Positions 37,435 through 46,304 of a stretch of DNA of 64,000 nucleotides are shown in pieces. Position 1 is the stretch's first letter; every line of letters starts with the position of its first letter. This DNA is from Thermoanaerobaculia bacterium (lineage in GTDB: Bacteria > Acidobacteriota > Thermoanaerobaculia > Multivoradales > J023): contig JAUIJL010000013.1 of assembly GCA_030431255.1 (NCBI GenBank), positions 179,136 through 243,135 on the forward strand, given 5' to 3'. A program made the position numbers and the translations under genes. Below the pieces are notes generated by a model. The model made no database searches and had not been told where the DNA came from. It worked only from the letters and a program-made list of their open reading frames with translations.

Positions 37435-37613
37435 TCTCGTCCCGACGAAGTCGAATTCGCCCTTCGACTCTGGTATCTTGTAGGCCTAGGCTATCTCGAT
37501 GGACTCTTATTCTGACTCCAACGCTATTCCGGCTCCAACGTATCGCCCCGGCCCCAAGCCTCCGCGGAGGTCGGTCTTCTCGACCGTGCCCGGCAGAACT
37601 AGGATCTATTTCT

Positions 37614-39506
37614 TTGTCCAACCCATCGGCTATCACCGTGCCCGACCGTAAGTCGTCGTCTAGGTCGACAGAAAACGGCAAGTCTCCCGAGGCTGCCGCG
37701 GACGGGAACGGCGCGCCGAGCCCATCCCAAGCAACGGCCTACGAGCTGGATTTTTTGAGGGTAGCCACCCAATCCGTGGGCGACGCCATCCTGGTGCTGG
37801 GATCGGATCTTCGAATCATCAGCTTGAATCCAGCGGCGGAAAAGCTGACCGGCTGGCCGGAGCCCGAAGCCCGCGGGGAGTATCTCTTCGATCTCATTCC
37901 CATCCTCGACGCCGAGGATCGAGAGATCGACTTGCAGCTCGGTGACCGACCAGAGCCCCACCGTATGCTCGATCGCTTCTCCTCCCTGGAGCATCGAGAC
38001 GGTGAACGAATCGCTGTCGAAGGGGTGGCCACACCGGTTTTCGCCGGCGATGAGCCCTCCCCGGTCGGCGCTGTGGTCGTGCTCAGGGATATCAGCGACC
38101 GGGAGCGTCTCGCCCAACGATTGGCCCGCGCTTCCAGCTACGACACCCTCACCGGTTTGCTCAACCGAGAAGGGTTCGACCTCCACGTCCAGGAAAGCTT
38201 GGAAAAAGCCCACCATGAAGCCGCCGCGGCGAAAACGAGTGAGTCGGCGCACGATGCCGAAGAGCGGGCCACGAACGGACAGACGACCGGAGATGTGCTC
38301 TGCCACATCGACCTGGATCAATTCCAGGTGGTGAACGATACCTGTGGCCACGCGGCCGGCGATATGTTGGTGCAGTGGACCGCCAGCTTGATCCGCGAGC
38401 GCCTACGGGACGCCGACGTCTTGGGCCGGCTGGGTGGCGACGAGTTCGGCCTGCTGATCCGCGACACCACGATCGACGACGCCATGGCCTTGGCGGAAGA
38501 AATCCACTCGGCGCTGGCGGTCTTCCGATTCGTCTGGAAAGACGCCAGCTTCCATGTGGGCATGAGCTTGGGCATGGTGGCGGTCACCTCCGAATTCGAA
38601 ACCCCCGCCAACCTCTCCGGCGCCGCCGATCGGGCTTGTTTCTTGGCCAAGCAACAGGGACGTGGACGCACCCAGCTCTACCGTCGAGACGCGGACGAGG
38701 TGCGCCGCCACCAGGGTCAGATGAATTGGGTGGTTCGTCTTCGCCAAGCCCTGGACGAGGACCTTTTCGAGCTGCATTGGCAGCGGATCGCCCCGATCCG
38801 GCCGGTAGTCGCCGACGGTCAGCTTTTCTTCGAGGTGCTGCTGCGCATGCGCAGCCGCGAAGGTGAGATCCATCGACCCGGCGAGTTCCTGCCCGCCGCC
38901 GAGCGATTCGGCCTCATGGCCGAAATCGATTGTTGGGTCATGCGTCATCTGCCGGCCCTGCTGGCCGGCCAAAGCCCGGATCTTCTCGAGCAGCTGGGAT
39001 CCTGCACGGTCAACCTCTCCGGCGCCTCCGTCGGCAACCCGGAGGTGCTGGCGGAAATTGAGCGCCAGCTCGACCGCACCGGCTTCCCCGGCGAAAAGCT
39101 GTGCTTCGAAATCACTGAAACCGCAGCGGTTTCCAACTTAGATCGAGCCCGCGACATGATCGAAACCCTACGCCGGCGTCGCTGCAAATGGGCTCTCGAC
39201 GATTTCGGCTCGGGCATGTCGTCTTATCGCTACTTGCAAGAGCTGCCGGTGGACTTCGTCAAAATCGACGGCAACATCATCGCCGACGTGGTCCACAGCC
39301 CCCTATCGAGGGCGGTCGTACAATCGATCCATCAGATCGCCCACGTCATGGACGCCCGCACCATCGCGGAGTTCGTGGAAAGCGAAGAGCTGCTGCGCAT
39401 CCTCGACGAGATCGGTTTAGACTTCGCCCAGGGCTACCACATTCACCGGCCCCAGAAGATCCAGGAACAAGAGCAAGTCGCCGACTATTTGTCCCCAGAG
39501 CCCTGA
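37614..39506 (+). CDS. PAS-GGDEF-EAL cyclic-di-GMP turnover protein
   Basis: 630 residues, start uncertain (TTG 37614; GTG 37638 is an alternative). A PAS-like domain (about 45-160, ILVLGSDLRIISLNPAAEKLTGW) precedes a GGDEF domain with an intact LGRLGGDEF motif near 273 and an EAL domain whose signature reads EVLLR (the ExLxR residues are kept), with DDFGSG and VKIDG present. Both cyclase and phosphodiesterase activity therefore look possible. No membrane segment is seen. It is followed 16 bases later by the MMPL exporter gene. Confidence 0.92.
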   Translation: MSNPSAITVPDRKSSSRSTENGKSPEAAADGNGAPSPSQATAYELDFLRVATQSVGDAILVLGSDLRIISLNPAAEKLTGWPEPEARGEYLFDLIPILDAEDREIDLQLGDRPEPHRMLDRFSSLEHRDGERIAVEGVATPVFAGDEPSPVGAVVVLRDISDRERLAQRLARASSYDTLTGLLNREGFDLHVQESLEKAHHEAAAAKTSESAHDAEERATNGQTTGDVLCHIDLDQFQVVNDTCGHAAGDMLVQWTASLIRERLRDADVLGRLGGDEFGLLIRDTTIDDAMALAEEIHSALAVFRFVWKDASFHVGMSLGMVAVTSEFETPANLSGAADRACFLAKQQGRGRTQLYRRDADEVRRHQGQMNWVVRLRQALDEDLFELHWQRIAPIRPVVADGQLFFEVLLRMRSREGEIHRPGEFLPAAERFGLMAEIDCWVMRHLPALLAGQSPDLLEQLGSCTVNLSGASVGNPEVLAEIERQLDRTGFPGEKLCFEITETAAVSNLDRARDMIETLRRRRCKWALDDFGSGMSSYRYLQELPVDFVKIDGNIIADVVHSPLSRAVVQSIHQIAHVMDARTIAEFVESEELLRILDEIGLDFAQGYHIHRPQKIQEQEQVADYLSPEP

Positions 39507-39521
39507 CACCCGTCCAGCCCC

Positions 39522-41654
39522 GTGATGCAACTCTACTCCCGATTCGTGCTGCTGCTCGTCATCGGCTCCGCCCTGGCGGCCATGACCCTGGTCGACCTGA
39601 GCCCGCGGGTCGACAACGACTTCTTCTTCGCCACCGACGATCCCGAGCTACAGGCATCCCGCCGAATCGGTGAGCTATTTCCCGCCGCCGACCAGCTGCT
39701 GATCAGCGCCACGGCCCCGGACATTCAAGATCCCGATTACATCGAGCGGATCGAAGCCCTGACCCAAGACCTGGAAGGGCTGGGAGGCGTCGCTTCGGTC
39801 CAAAGTCTGACCCGCGGCCCCAGCTCCCCTGGAGTAGTGGCGGACAGCCCGATCTGGTCTCGGCTGCTGCTCGGCGAAAGCCCGTACCTCACCCAGATTC
39901 TGCTCTTCCTGGATCCGCCGTCGGACCGTCCCACCTCCGACCCGGCGCTCATCGCCGCAGTGGAATCGGTTCTCGAGCAACACCACCGGGCGGGATTTGT
40001 GCTCGACATCTCCGGTGTGCCCTATGTGATCGAGCTCGTGCGTCGCTCCCTCGATCGCGACTTGCGGGCGTTCAGCGCCGCCGCGCTGGTGGTGTTCGGC
40101 TTGCTCATCGCGCTGATTTATCGCTCGGCCCGCATGGTCGCCGGCACCTTGTTGACCTGCCTAGGGGCATGCGTGACCACGTTGGTGTTGCTCGCCATCC
40201 TCGATTCGCCGATCGGCCTGCTGACCGCGAATATCATCACCATCGTCTTCGTGCTCACCCTTTCCCACATCGTTTTTCTGACCGCCAATTGGCACGATCT
40301 CGCCCGCGATCCCGCGCTCGATGGCGATCAGCTGTGCGGAGCGGCGATCGCCAGAACCATCGAGGCTTCGATCTGGTGCATGACCACCACCCTGCTCGGC
40401 TTCTCCAGCCTGCTCTTCGCCACCGCCAAACCCCTCCGGGAGCTCGGTCTGGCCGGCGCGGTGGGCACCGTCGTCGCGTTGGTGGTGGCCTTCGGCCTCT
40501 ATCCCTTGTTTCTGACCGACAAGGGGCGACCCTCCACCGGCATTGCCCCTGAAGAGGGCATAGGCGGACCTATCGGTGGCCCACGCTGGACCGCCGTGGC
40601 CAAACCGGCGGCGGTGATCACGGGGATCGCCGTGTTGGTGGCCCTTCCCGGATTGACGTCCTTGGACACCGATCCGAACCTCCTGAGCTATTTCGCCGAA
40701 GGCAGTGAGCTGCGGCAGGGGCTGGAGCGAATCGACAAAAACGGCGGCTCCAGCCCCATGTTGATCGTGGTCTCCGAGGCTGACGGCAGTCGTCTCGACA
40801 CGCCGCAGGCCCAAGAAAAAATGACCGCGCTGCACCAGGCTCTAGAAGAGGATCCCGAGGTGGGCACCGCCCTTTCCTTACCCATTCTGCTGGCCGAGGC
40901 CAAACGGGCACCGATGGCATTCCTGCTCGGCTGGAGCCAGCTCGTGGACATCATGGAAACACCGGCCTTCGGCAACGTGGCCGCCGGCTTTGTGACCCCG
41001 GAGCGCACCCAAGGCCTCTACTTCATGCGCATGCGCGAGTCGGAACGAACGACCCCGCGTTCGGAAGTGGTGGACCGGCTCACCCGGGCCGCGGACGAGC
41101 ACGGCTTGCAGGTGGATTGGGTCGGCGGCCTCTACCCTTTGCAAGCGAGCTTGGGTCGTTTGGTGGAGGGCAGCCTGCTGCGCGGTCTCGGAGGATTGTT
41201 GGTGCTTTTCGTGGGGATCGGATGGATCGTCACTCGCTCCGCCCGCATCACCGCCGCCATGATTGCGAGCCTGGTCGTCGTGCCGATCCTGCTCTTGGGC
41301 GCTCTCGGCCACCTCGGCACGCCGATCGACATCATCTCGTCGCCGGCGGCCAACGTCGCCATCGCCTTGGGCATCGACTCCATGATCCACCTCACCTCCG
41401 CCGTCCGACGACGACGCGCCGAAGGTCGCCCGCAGATCGACGCCTGGCGATCCGCCATCGCGGGTTTGTGGACCCCGATCCTGGGCGCGACCGCCATCCT
41501 CGCGTGCGGATTCGGCATCTTCCTGCTATCGAGCTTCCCGCCCACCGCTCGATTCGGTTTCGCGGTGGCCGTCGGCACCTCGATCGCCGCCTTTGCCTCC
41601 CTGGTGCTCCTACCCTTTCTGGCAACCCGCTTCAGCCCGAGGCAGGCTCCATGA
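39522..41654 (+). CDS. MMPL/RND-superfamily exporter
   Basis: 710 residues: one N-terminal helix, a large periplasmic domain, five helices (LVVFGLLIALIYRSARMV onward), then a repeat of that layout ending LVLLPFLATRF. The two-fold topology and the IITIVFVLTLSHIVFLTANW segment are typical of MMPL/SSD-like RND transporters for lipids or hydrophobic compounds. The substrate is not evident. Its TGA overlaps the mnmA ATG (ATGA, 41651-41654), so the two are translationally coupled. No membrane-fusion partner is nearby. Confidence 0.9.
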   Translation: MMQLYSRFVLLLVIGSALAAMTLVDLSPRVDNDFFFATDDPELQASRRIGELFPAADQLLISATAPDIQDPDYIERIEALTQDLEGLGGVASVQSLTRGPSSPGVVADSPIWSRLLLGESPYLTQILLFLDPPSDRPTSDPALIAAVESVLEQHHRAGFVLDISGVPYVIELVRRSLDRDLRAFSAAALVVFGLLIALIYRSARMVAGTLLTCLGACVTTLVLLAILDSPIGLLTANIITIVFVLTLSHIVFLTANWHDLARDPALDGDQLCGAAIARTIEASIWCMTTTLLGFSSLLFATAKPLRELGLAGAVGTVVALVVAFGLYPLFLTDKGRPSTGIAPEEGIGGPIGGPRWTAVAKPAAVITGIAVLVALPGLTSLDTDPNLLSYFAEGSELRQGLERIDKNGGSSPMLIVVSEADGSRLDTPQAQEKMTALHQALEEDPEVGTALSLPILLAEAKRAPMAFLLGWSQLVDIMETPAFGNVAAGFVTPERTQGLYFMRMRESERTTPRSEVVDRLTRAADEHGLQVDWVGGLYPLQASLGRLVEGSLLRGLGGLLVLFVGIGWIVTRSARITAAMIASLVVVPILLLGALGHLGTPIDIISSPAANVAIALGIDSMIHLTSAVRRRRAEGRPQIDAWRSAIAGLWTPILGATAILACGFGIFLLSSFPPTARFGFAVAVGTSIAAFASLVLLPFLATRFSPRQAP

Positions 41655-42775
41655 ACGTAGCGATGCTTCTGTCCGGTGGGGTGGACAGCTCGGTGGCCCT
41701 TAGGCTGTTGCAGCAGCAGGGGCACGACGTCACGGCCTTCTACCTGAAGATCTGGCTCGAGGACGAGCTCTCATTCCTCGGCGAATGCCCCTGGGAGGAA
41801 GACCTGCACTTTGCCCGCCGGGTGTGTGAGCAGGCGGGGGTAAATCTAGAGGTGATTTCCCTGCAGCGGGAGTACCATCAAAAAGTGGTGAGCTGGGCGA
41901 TCGACGAGCTGCGGGCCGGCCGCACCCCGAGCCCCGATGTGCTGTGCAACCAACACATCAAATTCGGCGCCTTCCTCGACATCCTCGAGGATCGGCTGAC
42001 CCCGACCTTCGACAAAGTCGCCTCGGGTCATTACGCTCGGGTTCGTGCGGTCGAGCCGACACCGAATGTTGAGCCGCCCGTCGAATACGAGCTCTTGAAG
42101 GGTATCGATCCGGTCAAGGATCAAACCTACTTTCTCTATCAGCTCAACCAAGAGCAGCTGAGCCGCTGTTTATTCCTCCTCGGCGGATATCCCAAGGCCG
42201 AGGTGCGAAAGATGGCCGAGGACATGGCCTTGGTCAATTGCCGACGCAAAGACAGCCAAGGTATCTGCTTCCTGGGCAAGATTCAATACGACGAATTCGT
42301 CCGCGCCCACCTGGGCGAGCGGCCGGGTGACATCAAAAACATCGAAACCGGTGAGGTCCTGGGCTCCCACGCCGGCCATTGGTTCTACACCATCGGCCAG
42401 CGCAAAGGGCTGGGGCTCGGAGGCGGCCCCTGGTACGTCGTCGCCAAGAGCTGCGAGCACAACGTCGTCTGGATTTCCCATCGAGAGCACTTCGCAGATC
42501 ATCAACGGGATCGATTTTCCATCCCGACCCCGCACTGGATCGGCGGTGCCCTCGATCCGGGTCGACACCGGGTGGATGTCCGAATTCGGCACAGCCCCCA
42601 AGTGGCTCGGGCTGAGCTGGTGGTTCCGAGCCGAGCCGTCGAACCGATCCACATCCGTCTGGAGGAGGCGGATCCAGGAGTCGCGGCCGGCCAAGCCGCG
42701 GTGATCTATCAAGGGGAGAAATGCCTGGGCGGAGGACAAATCCAACCAAGTGCTCAATTTCTCTCCGTTGATTAA
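41651..42775 (+). CDS. mnmA: tRNA-specific 2-thiouridylase MnmA
   Basis: 374 residues from ATG 41651. PP-loop SGGVDSS at the N-terminus, first catalytic Cys in SPDVLCNQHIKF, second in SQGICFLG, and the KDQTYFLYQL and YTIGQRKGLG motifs are intact. The enzyme thiolates U34 of Lys, Glu and Gln tRNAs using ATP and relayed sulfur. The frame extends upstream inside the exporter gene, but the PP-loop fixes this start. Coupling to an exporter gene has no obvious functional meaning. Confidence 0.97.
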   Translation: MNVAMLLSGGVDSSVALRLLQQQGHDVTAFYLKIWLEDELSFLGECPWEEDLHFARRVCEQAGVNLEVISLQREYHQKVVSWAIDELRAGRTPSPDVLCNQHIKFGAFLDILEDRLTPTFDKVASGHYARVRAVEPTPNVEPPVEYELLKGIDPVKDQTYFLYQLNQEQLSRCLFLLGGYPKAEVRKMAEDMALVNCRRKDSQGICFLGKIQYDEFVRAHLGERPGDIKNIETGEVLGSHAGHWFYTIGQRKGLGLGGGPWYVVAKSCEHNVVWISHREHFADHQRDRFSIPTPHWIGGALDPGRHRVDVRIRHSPQVARAELVVPSRAVEPIHIRLEEADPGVAAGQAAVIYQGEKCLGGGQIQPSAQFLSVD

Positions 42776-42798
42776 GCCTCAAGGTTGGGTGATATAAT
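42768..42798 (+). promoter_or_regulatory. Candidate sigma-70-type promoter with extended -10
   Basis: TGATATAAT (extended -10, TATAAT at 42793-42798) follows TTGATT (42768-42773) with a 19-base spacer, which is long but acceptable with the TGn extension. It is among the few AT-rich promoter-like sites in the window and would start a leader of about 230 nt before the small phosphate-binding-like gene. Confidence 0.5.
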
Positions 42799-43038
42799 TT
42801 CTTCGGCTCGTTTTCTTCGGAGGTAGTGGTTTCCCGCGAATTCTAGAAAAACAAGCCTAAAGCTCCGGTTATCGGGCCGACACGTGCAGGGCTCGGCATG
42901 ACGTCGGCGCAAGTTTTGCCTTCAAGGACATCTTGGAGGTCCCATCTCTCGAGCTCCGGAGATGGCCGTCTCTTGATCTTTTTAGCTGTCGGAGCGACCG
43001 GCGGCATTCGCTTTCGCCTGAGTAGGCTCTTTAATCGT
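42799..43038 (+). promoter_or_regulatory. Long leader with possible attenuator
   Basis: CCATCTC (42942-42948) can pair with GAGATGG (42959-42965). The same GAGA can pair instead with TCTC at 42969-42972, followed by a T-rich stretch ending TTTTT (42979-42983). These are mutually exclusive hairpins, as in a transcription attenuator or riboswitch. I recognise no riboswitch class. A frame open from 42898 through this leader lacks protein character. Confidence 0.4.
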
Positions 43039-43491
43039 ATGAAGAATTCTTTGTTGCTCTCTATCCTCGTAGGTGCCGCGATCGTCGCGGCCTCAACGAT
43101 GCATGCGCAATCCGCATCCCAGAGCCGGCCCGGATTCAAGATTGTCACGCACCCCGACAATCCCTTCTCCTCCCTGACCCGCGCCCAGATTTCCAACTTT
43201 CTGCTGAAGAAGAAATCCCGCTGGAAGAACGGGTGGCAAGTGGACCCCGTGGACCTGGGCAGTCGATCCAGTGTTCGGGCCGAAATGTCCCAGCTGATCC
43301 ACGAGAGGTCGGTGGCCAGCATCAAAAACTACTGGCAGCGACAAATCTTCTCCGGCAACAACACCCCTCCCCCCGAGCTCGAGACCGACCAAGAGGTGGT
43401 CGACTTCGTCAAAAACAACCGCGGCAGCATTGGATATGTGTCCGGCGGTTTCTCCTCCGACGAGGTCAAGGTGGTCAACATCTCCGATTAG
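43039..43491 (+). CDS. Small secreted PstS-like phosphate-binding-type protein
   Basis: 150 residues from ATG 43039 with a signal peptide (LLLSILVGAAIVAASTMHAQ). The mature part resembles one lobe of periplasmic substrate-binding proteins: IVTHPDNPFSSLTRAQISNFLLKKKSRWKNG, SVRAEMSQLIH, YWQRQIFSG, and NRGSIGYVSG, which mirrors the end of the PstS fold. It is about half the size of PstS, like short phosphate-binding-like proteins encoded apart from ABC systems. No pst genes are adjacent. The ligand is uncertain. Confidence 0.78.
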   Translation: MKNSLLLSILVGAAIVAASTMHAQSASQSRPGFKIVTHPDNPFSSLTRAQISNFLLKKKSRWKNGWQVDPVDLGSRSSVRAEMSQLIHERSVASIKNYWQRQIFSGNNTPPPELETDQEVVDFVKNNRGSIGYVSGGFSSDEVKVVNISD

Positions 43492-43611
43492 GCGGTCCCA
43501 TGCAGGTACCGAGTATCAAGTGCCGGCCTAAGGTAGGTGCCGGTCCATCGGAGGCGTCCCCCCGCCCGACGGCGGCCCGCGACTCATTCCCGCGAATAAA
43601 TAGGAGACTCC

Positions 43612-45060
43612 ATGCCGACATCCCGGATTCTCGGAGCCATGATCTGCCTCTTGATCGGTTTCTTCCCGTGGTCGACGCTCGGCACTCCAGCCCTCGCTGA
43701 GACCTTTGCCGACCCCAGCGACGGCGACGCCGGGAGCGAGGCTTCGCACAAAAAGGCGTTGGTGGGTGGGCGCCTGATCGACGGATTCGGCGGGCGCCCC
43801 ATCGCCGACAGCGTGATCCTAATCTCCGGCGACACAATCGAGGCGGTCGGCACCGTCGACAGCCTACCGGTACCCGACAGCTATGAGGTGGTGTCCACGG
43901 AAGGCATGGACGTGCTTCCGGGCCTGTGGGAAAACCACGCCCATCTGATGATCACCGGTCACGCCGACTATCCCCATTGGCAGAGGACCTACCCCGACCG
44001 ATTCGAAAACGAGATCATGCCCGCCTCAGCCCTCCAGCTGCTGCTCGCCGGAGTGACCACCGCGCGGGACCTCGGAGCACCCCTCGAAGCGTCTATTTCC
44101 GTCAAAACGAGAATTGAGCAAGGCGATCTCCCGGGGCCACGTCTCTTCGTCTCCGGTCCGTTCATCCAGCACGAGGTCGACGATTGGCAAAAGGGCTATC
44201 GCTGGGCGGTCCGCGGCGAGCAGGACGCAAGAGCCAAGGTCCGCCGGTTGGCGGAAGCGGGCGTGGACATCGTCAAGCTCATCGACCAAGACAAAATGAC
44301 CCTTGAAGAGGCCAAGGCCGTGGTCGATGAGGCCCACCAACACGGTCTCAAGGTGGTGGCCCACTCCCATCGCCCGAACGAAATCCGCAGGGGCCTGGAA
44401 ATCGGTGTCGACAATTTCGAGCACACCGGTTTGACCACCGCGCCGGAATACCCCGAGGACGTGATCCGAGCCCTGCGGGAACGGACCGCCACCGGTCGCA
44501 TCGCCGGCGGACCGCTCTTCTGGACGCCGACGGTGGAGGGCCTGTGGAATTACCAACACACCGTCGACAATCCGGAGAAGCTGGACGACGACTGCTGGCA
44601 TCGCGGCCTATCCGACGACCTGATCGCCGACATCGCCCAATCCATCGAAAAACCGGGCCAGCTGCCCTACTCCCAGCTGACCCCCCTGCGCCGCCCTACC
44701 CTCCAACGCAAAATCGAGCAGCTGCGGGAGGCCGGAGTGGTCTTCCTGGTCGGAACCGACAGCGGCATCCCGATGAAATTCCACTGCCAGTCCACTTGGA
44801 ACGAGCTCGCGGTTTGGGTGGAGGTGATGGGCATCTCGCCCATGGAAACTATCCGCGCCGCCACCTATTGGCCGTCGGTGATGATGGGCGTCGCCGACCG
44901 CTGGGGCACGGTCTCGGCAGGCAAGCTGGCGGACATCATCGCCGTCAAAGGGGATGTCCTGCGCCACATCAATTTGCTGTCCCGGGTCGACTTGGTGATG
45001 AAGGGTGGAGTCGTCTACAAAGAAGACGGCCACGCCGTCGAGTCGGCTTTGGCTAGGTGA
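43612..45060 (+). CDS. Secreted amidohydrolase (imidazolonepropionase-like)
   Basis: 482 residues with a signal peptide (ILGAMICLLIGFFPWSTLG to about residue 29). Metal-dependent hydrolase motifs are in order: ENHAHL (first His pair), VDIVKLI (bridging Lys), KVVAHSH and DNFEHTG (His ligands), and VGTDSGIP (Asp). The beta-sandwich halves occur at both ends (GGRLIDGFGGRPI and GKLADIIAV). The family includes periplasmic dipeptidases and prolidase-like enzymes in Acidobacteriota; the substrate cannot be named. A ribosome site AGGAG lies shortly before ATG 43612. Confidence 0.9.
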   Translation: MPTSRILGAMICLLIGFFPWSTLGTPALAETFADPSDGDAGSEASHKKALVGGRLIDGFGGRPIADSVILISGDTIEAVGTVDSLPVPDSYEVVSTEGMDVLPGLWENHAHLMITGHADYPHWQRTYPDRFENEIMPASALQLLLAGVTTARDLGAPLEASISVKTRIEQGDLPGPRLFVSGPFIQHEVDDWQKGYRWAVRGEQDARAKVRRLAEAGVDIVKLIDQDKMTLEEAKAVVDEAHQHGLKVVAHSHRPNEIRRGLEIGVDNFEHTGLTTAPEYPEDVIRALRERTATGRIAGGPLFWTPTVEGLWNYQHTVDNPEKLDDDCWHRGLSDDLIADIAQSIEKPGQLPYSQLTPLRRPTLQRKIEQLREAGVVFLVGTDSGIPMKFHCQSTWNELAVWVEVMGISPMETIRAATYWPSVMMGVADRWGTVSAGKLADIIAVKGDVLRHINLLSRVDLVMKGGVVYKEDGHAVESALAR

Positions 45061-45155
45061 AAGATTCAAATAGCCGCGTGTCGACTTGCAGCGCTCGTCG
45101 AGCGCAGATCCGCGAGCCAATTCGCCGGGGCAGCCGTTCCAGCGCCGGCACCGGC

Positions 45156-45629
45156 TCACTCAGCTAAACTCGAAACCAGGGATTGCAGGCAAGTTGCCAC
45201 CGTCGGTAGGCAGTCCTTGCTCAAGCAAAATCCTCCCGAGATAGATGTAGGCCAATAGACCGCTCCGCTGTACTGGAAACGTTTCAGGTGAGCTGAAACG
45301 TTAAGCTGGCCAGTCGACTTGGCTAGGATCTTCAGTTGGAGCTCGTCGGGACTCATACTCGCCACAGAAGCTTCCGTCCCTTCGCCCTCGGCAAGGAGCA
45401 AAAAATCGGATACGAAATCTTGGAGGGCCTCTTTCTCGACCCAAAGCTGGTCATATTCACCGCGGAAGCTCCCAAACTGAAGCTTTACTTCGATCCGGAC
45501 GTCTCCAGCGGTGGGTGTACCCTCCGGCATTTTTTCGACCACACGAATCTGAAGAAACTCACTTCCTTCGAGACCCCAAAGAATTGCACCCACAGTAGAT
45601 CGAGGTGATGGCTCTTTTGATCTATCCAC
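45156..45629 (-). CDS. Hypothetical protein, possibly an immunity-type protein
   Basis: 157 residues, no signal peptide. The sequence alternates beta strands with few helices (VRIEVKLQFGSFRGEYDQLW, DELQLKILAKSTGQLNVSAH) and ends in a helix (CLPTVATCLQSLVSSL). This recalls WapI-family immunity proteins, but only loosely. It is encoded downstream of a broken RHS-associated gene and a small membrane protein on the same strand, and the DNA here is less GC-rich than its surroundings, as in toxin/immunity cassettes. Function not established. Confidence 0.5.
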   Translation of the reverse strand: MDRSKEPSPRSTVGAILWGLEGSEFLQIRVVEKMPEGTPTAGDVRIEVKLQFGSFRGEYDQLWVEKEALQDFVSDFLLLAEGEGTEASVASMSPDELQLKILAKSTGQLNVSAHLKRFQYSGAVYWPTSISGGFCLSKDCLPTVATCLQSLVSSLAE

Positions 45630-45803
45630 ACACTCCTCCTGCTCCAGCTTCCGTCATTTTGGCAGCAGGGGCCTTAGGGTTCTCCGCTCGATCTCATAGA
45701 AGAACGTCATTAGATACTTGTTGACCGCGTCCAGCTTTTGTCCAGCACTCCCGTAATTTCCGATTCATTGTGGATCTGAACACCGGAACCCATGAGACCG
45801 GTT

Positions 45804-46304
45804 CTATTTGCTTGAAGGGCATTCTAGGTACCCATAGCAACTCGAAAACACCACCACCCTTGCTTCCAACAACGAATCCGCTAGTCCTACCTGAATTGCG
45901 ATCTCAAGGCCTTCTCCGTTGTCGACGACGAATTCTCCCCCGTTCAAGAAATGCTCCTTGACTCGCATGAGCTCAGATTCAACCGGCTCACAAGCATCGA
46001 CAAGAATCTGCTCAAAGATTTCTTCGCTCAAACTCGGCCGAGGCCGTACCAACAGAAATGGCCTTAAAGGGGATCGATCACAATCAAACGCGTGCTGTTT
46101 CGCGAGCCTGGGTAGTGTGAAATAGCCTTCGTACCTCACCACCGATGACAAGGCGCCTGAAATCCAATAGCTACAGGCTGCCAGAATCACCAGGTCAAGG
46201 GCGGCGCCGACCAACGCTATCCGTCTTTCCATTTTGCCCATTTTGATTCTCTTCGGGCCAGCGTTGGGAGTGGATGAAGATGAATAGGAGCGTAGTCTAT
46301 TCAT
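45804..46304 (-). CDS. Small membrane protein overlapping the RHS-like module gene
   Basis: 166 residues from ATG 46304. One hydrophobic helix (IALVGAALDLVILAACSYWI) follows a basic N-terminus, then an outer domain with ESELMRVKEHFLNGGEFVVD. The start overlaps the end of the preceding gene by eight bases, so the two are probably translationally coupled. That arrangement is common for an immunity or accessory protein behind a secreted effector. No family was recognised. Base composition is more AT-rich than neighbouring genes, consistent with acquisition. Confidence 0.6.
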   Translation of the reverse strand: MNRLRSYSSSSTPNAGPKRIKMGKMERRIALVGAALDLVILAACSYWISGALSSVVRYEGYFTLPRLAKQHAFDCDRSPLRPFLLVRPRPSLSEEIFEQILVDACEPVESELMRVKEHFLNGGEFVVDNGEGLEIAIQVGLADSLLEARVVVFSSCYGYLECPSSK

